A stretch of DNA of 15,028 nucleotides from Deltaproteobacteria bacterium RIFOXYA12_FULL_61_11. Lineage in GTDB: Bacteria > Bdellovibrionota_F > JAHFAK01 > YA12-FULL-61-11. The translations under genes were made by a program, and so were the position numbers. The notes under the pieces are model-generated. The model was not told the origin of the DNA, did no database searches, and saw nothing but the letters and a program-made list of their open reading frames with translations. The stretch is taken from positions 1 through 15,028 of the forward strand of contig MGSU01000029.1 in NCBI GenBank assembly GCA_001799195.1, in the 5' to 3' direction. Positions within the stretch are counted from its first letter, which is position 1, and each line of letters begins with the position of its first letter. Positions 14,239 through 15,028 of this stretch are shown here, piece after piece.

Positions 14239-14560
14239 TATTGGTGATTTCTTGGTGAACAGTTCAGGTCGTTCATACCATGGTGGCGCATGGGAAATCT
14301 CCGCAACACTGCCCCGGGGTGTGTAAATAACAGCAAATACTGCGCCATAATAGACCTGTATACAACGCCATGATTAGTGTTGCGAATTGGAATAATGAAT
14401 GTTCTGGAAGAAGAAGTTGCATCAAGGTGCAATAAAAAACAGAGTAAAATTTTTCGCTACCAACCCGTCGATTGTGTACCGTGCCCAATTGTTCTTACAC
14501 AAGTTACGCAATGTTGCTTTTTTCACCAGCTATTGACCCCAGCAACAGAGAGGTCATATC
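14239..14560. other. AT-rich intergenic stretch between two lipoprotein genes
   Basis: About 320 bases without a credible gene. From about 14330 to 14560 the sequence is visibly richer in A and T than the rest of the window (for example ttggaataatgaatg and caataaaaaacagag). It holds a small inverted repeat, ttgca (14417-14421) and tgcaa (14428-14432), a TATTAT on the minus strand (14352-14347) and a ttgacc on the plus strand (14533-14538). These suit a divergent promoter region, but none of the elements is strong enough to be called on its own. Confidence 0.6.
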
Positions 14561-15028
14561 TTGAGAAACAAAGCTATGTGGCGGAGCCGGCCGATGGTAC
14601 CTCACAATACCTCTACCCTCGATCATCGATGCGATGCCCTTCTCGTGCTGGGGTTGTTGCTCTTTGTGGCGTGTGGTCAATCGGAGACGTCCGGCACGCC
14701 TCCCTCGGGTTTGTCGCCTGTGCTCGGGGGCGGTGCTCCACCCCCACGAAATCCCCCTCTCGTGGGCGAAGAAGACCAGTCCGCCGATCCCGAACTCGAG
14801 GAAGACCCTGGAACCCCGGAGGGTACGACCGACGAGGGCGAAGAGGATGCCGATGAGACGAACGACGTGGGGGTTACCGAAACCCCAGAAATACTAGACA
14901 CGACCGCTCCCGACCCGAAGGACCCCGGCAAGCCTGAGGTGGATGATGGTGCGGCAGGGCAGGATGCAGCGACCTTCAACGTGTTGATCGTCGGCTGGGA
15001 CGGGGTCCAGCGAGAACATTTAGAGGAT
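14561..15028 (+). CDS. Lipoprotein of the alkaline phosphatase / phosphodiesterase superfamily (3' end missing)
   Basis: The frame is open to the right edge. A TTG at 14561 has a GAGG ribosome-binding site seven bases upstream; an in-frame ATG at 14576 lacks one. A hydrophobic stretch ends in LLFVACGQ, with Cys38 (TTG numbering) as the likely lipid residue. Then comes a long Gly/Pro- and Asp/Glu-rich spacer (about 40-138), and at the very end a globular domain begins: FNVLIVGWDGVQREHLED. The pattern hhhhGxDGhqrxhL is the first strand of alkaline-phosphatase-superfamily enzymes (sulfatases, type I phosphodiesterases), in which the Asp of GWDG binds a catalytic metal. Only this first strand is visible, so the exact subfamily cannot be given. 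The acidic spacer suggests a domain held well away from the membrane. Confidence 0.75.
   Translation, partial: MRNKAMWRSRPMVPHNTSTLDHRCDALLVLGLLLFVACGQSETSGTPPSGLSPVLGGGAPPPRNPPLVGEEDQSADPELEEDPGTPEGTTDEGEEDADETNDVGVTETPEILDTTAPDPKDPGKPEVDDGAAGQDAATFNVLIVGWDGVQREHLED

Noticed and set aside
14377-14856. A 159-codon plus-strand frame across the AT-rich gap
   Set aside because: Its frame does not carry the lipobox and GWDG motif that the overlapping frame from 14561 shows, and it covers non-coding-looking sequence.
1-15028. CRISPR arrays, tRNA or rRNA genes, insertion sequences
   Set aside because: No regularly spaced repeats, tRNA-like cloverleaf, rRNA-like sequence or transposase with terminal repeats was seen on reading the window.

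Overview
The window is about 15 kb of GC-rich DNA with closely packed genes from a Gram-negative bacterium. A Tol envelope system, at least five predicted lipoproteins, and a small secreted protein with a C-x4-C-H haem-like motif fit a deltaproteobacterial or Myxococcota-like lineage. That placement is an inference from gene content; no rRNA or other taxonomic marker is present.

Layout. (1) Positions 84-5956, minus strand, read right to left: tolQ, tolR, tolA and tolB, joined by 1- to 4-base stop/start overlaps, then a TraB/GumN-family membrane protein, then an SGNH-hydrolase gene that is broken. A 20-bp tandem duplication with one mismatch shifts the frame in the middle of that gene, and a probable 1-base loss shifts it again near the 3' end. 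No pal gene follows tolB. (2) Positions 6053-9615, plus strand, divergent from tolQ: a five-gene overlapping run of three small lipoproteins (the third with the C-x4-C-H motif) and two paralogous proteins that look like degenerate histidine kinases. One of the two keeps an HEINNPL phosphoacceptor box, and neither shows the ATP-binding motifs. (3) Positions 9625-12818, minus strand: an SRPBCC-like protein overlapping a secreted 884-residue protein with LVIVD-type repeats. (4) Positions 12974-13423, plus strand: smpB, with a 155-bp divergent promoter region that carries two 11-bp direct repeats 31 bp apart and an inverted repeat. (5) Positions 13504-14238, minus strand: a lipoprotein with a lytic-transglycosylase (SLT-like) domain. 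(6) An AT-rich gap, 14239-14560, then the start of a lipoprotein whose catalytic part looks like the alkaline phosphatase superfamily and which runs off the right edge.

How the parts relate. Tol proteins use the proton-motive force to keep the outer membrane attached during division, and the lytic transglycosylase trims peptidoglycan, so envelope upkeep is one clear theme. The most original part is the lipoprotein plus pseudo-histidine-kinase operon. Its tight overlaps suggest the five products act together, perhaps as an envelope sensor feeding a non-catalytic phosphotransfer or scaffold pair, but that function is inferred. Long homopolymer runs (G11 in tolA, C9 in the first kinase-like gene) and the duplication in the SGNH gene show that slipped-strand events are, or have been, possible at several places here.
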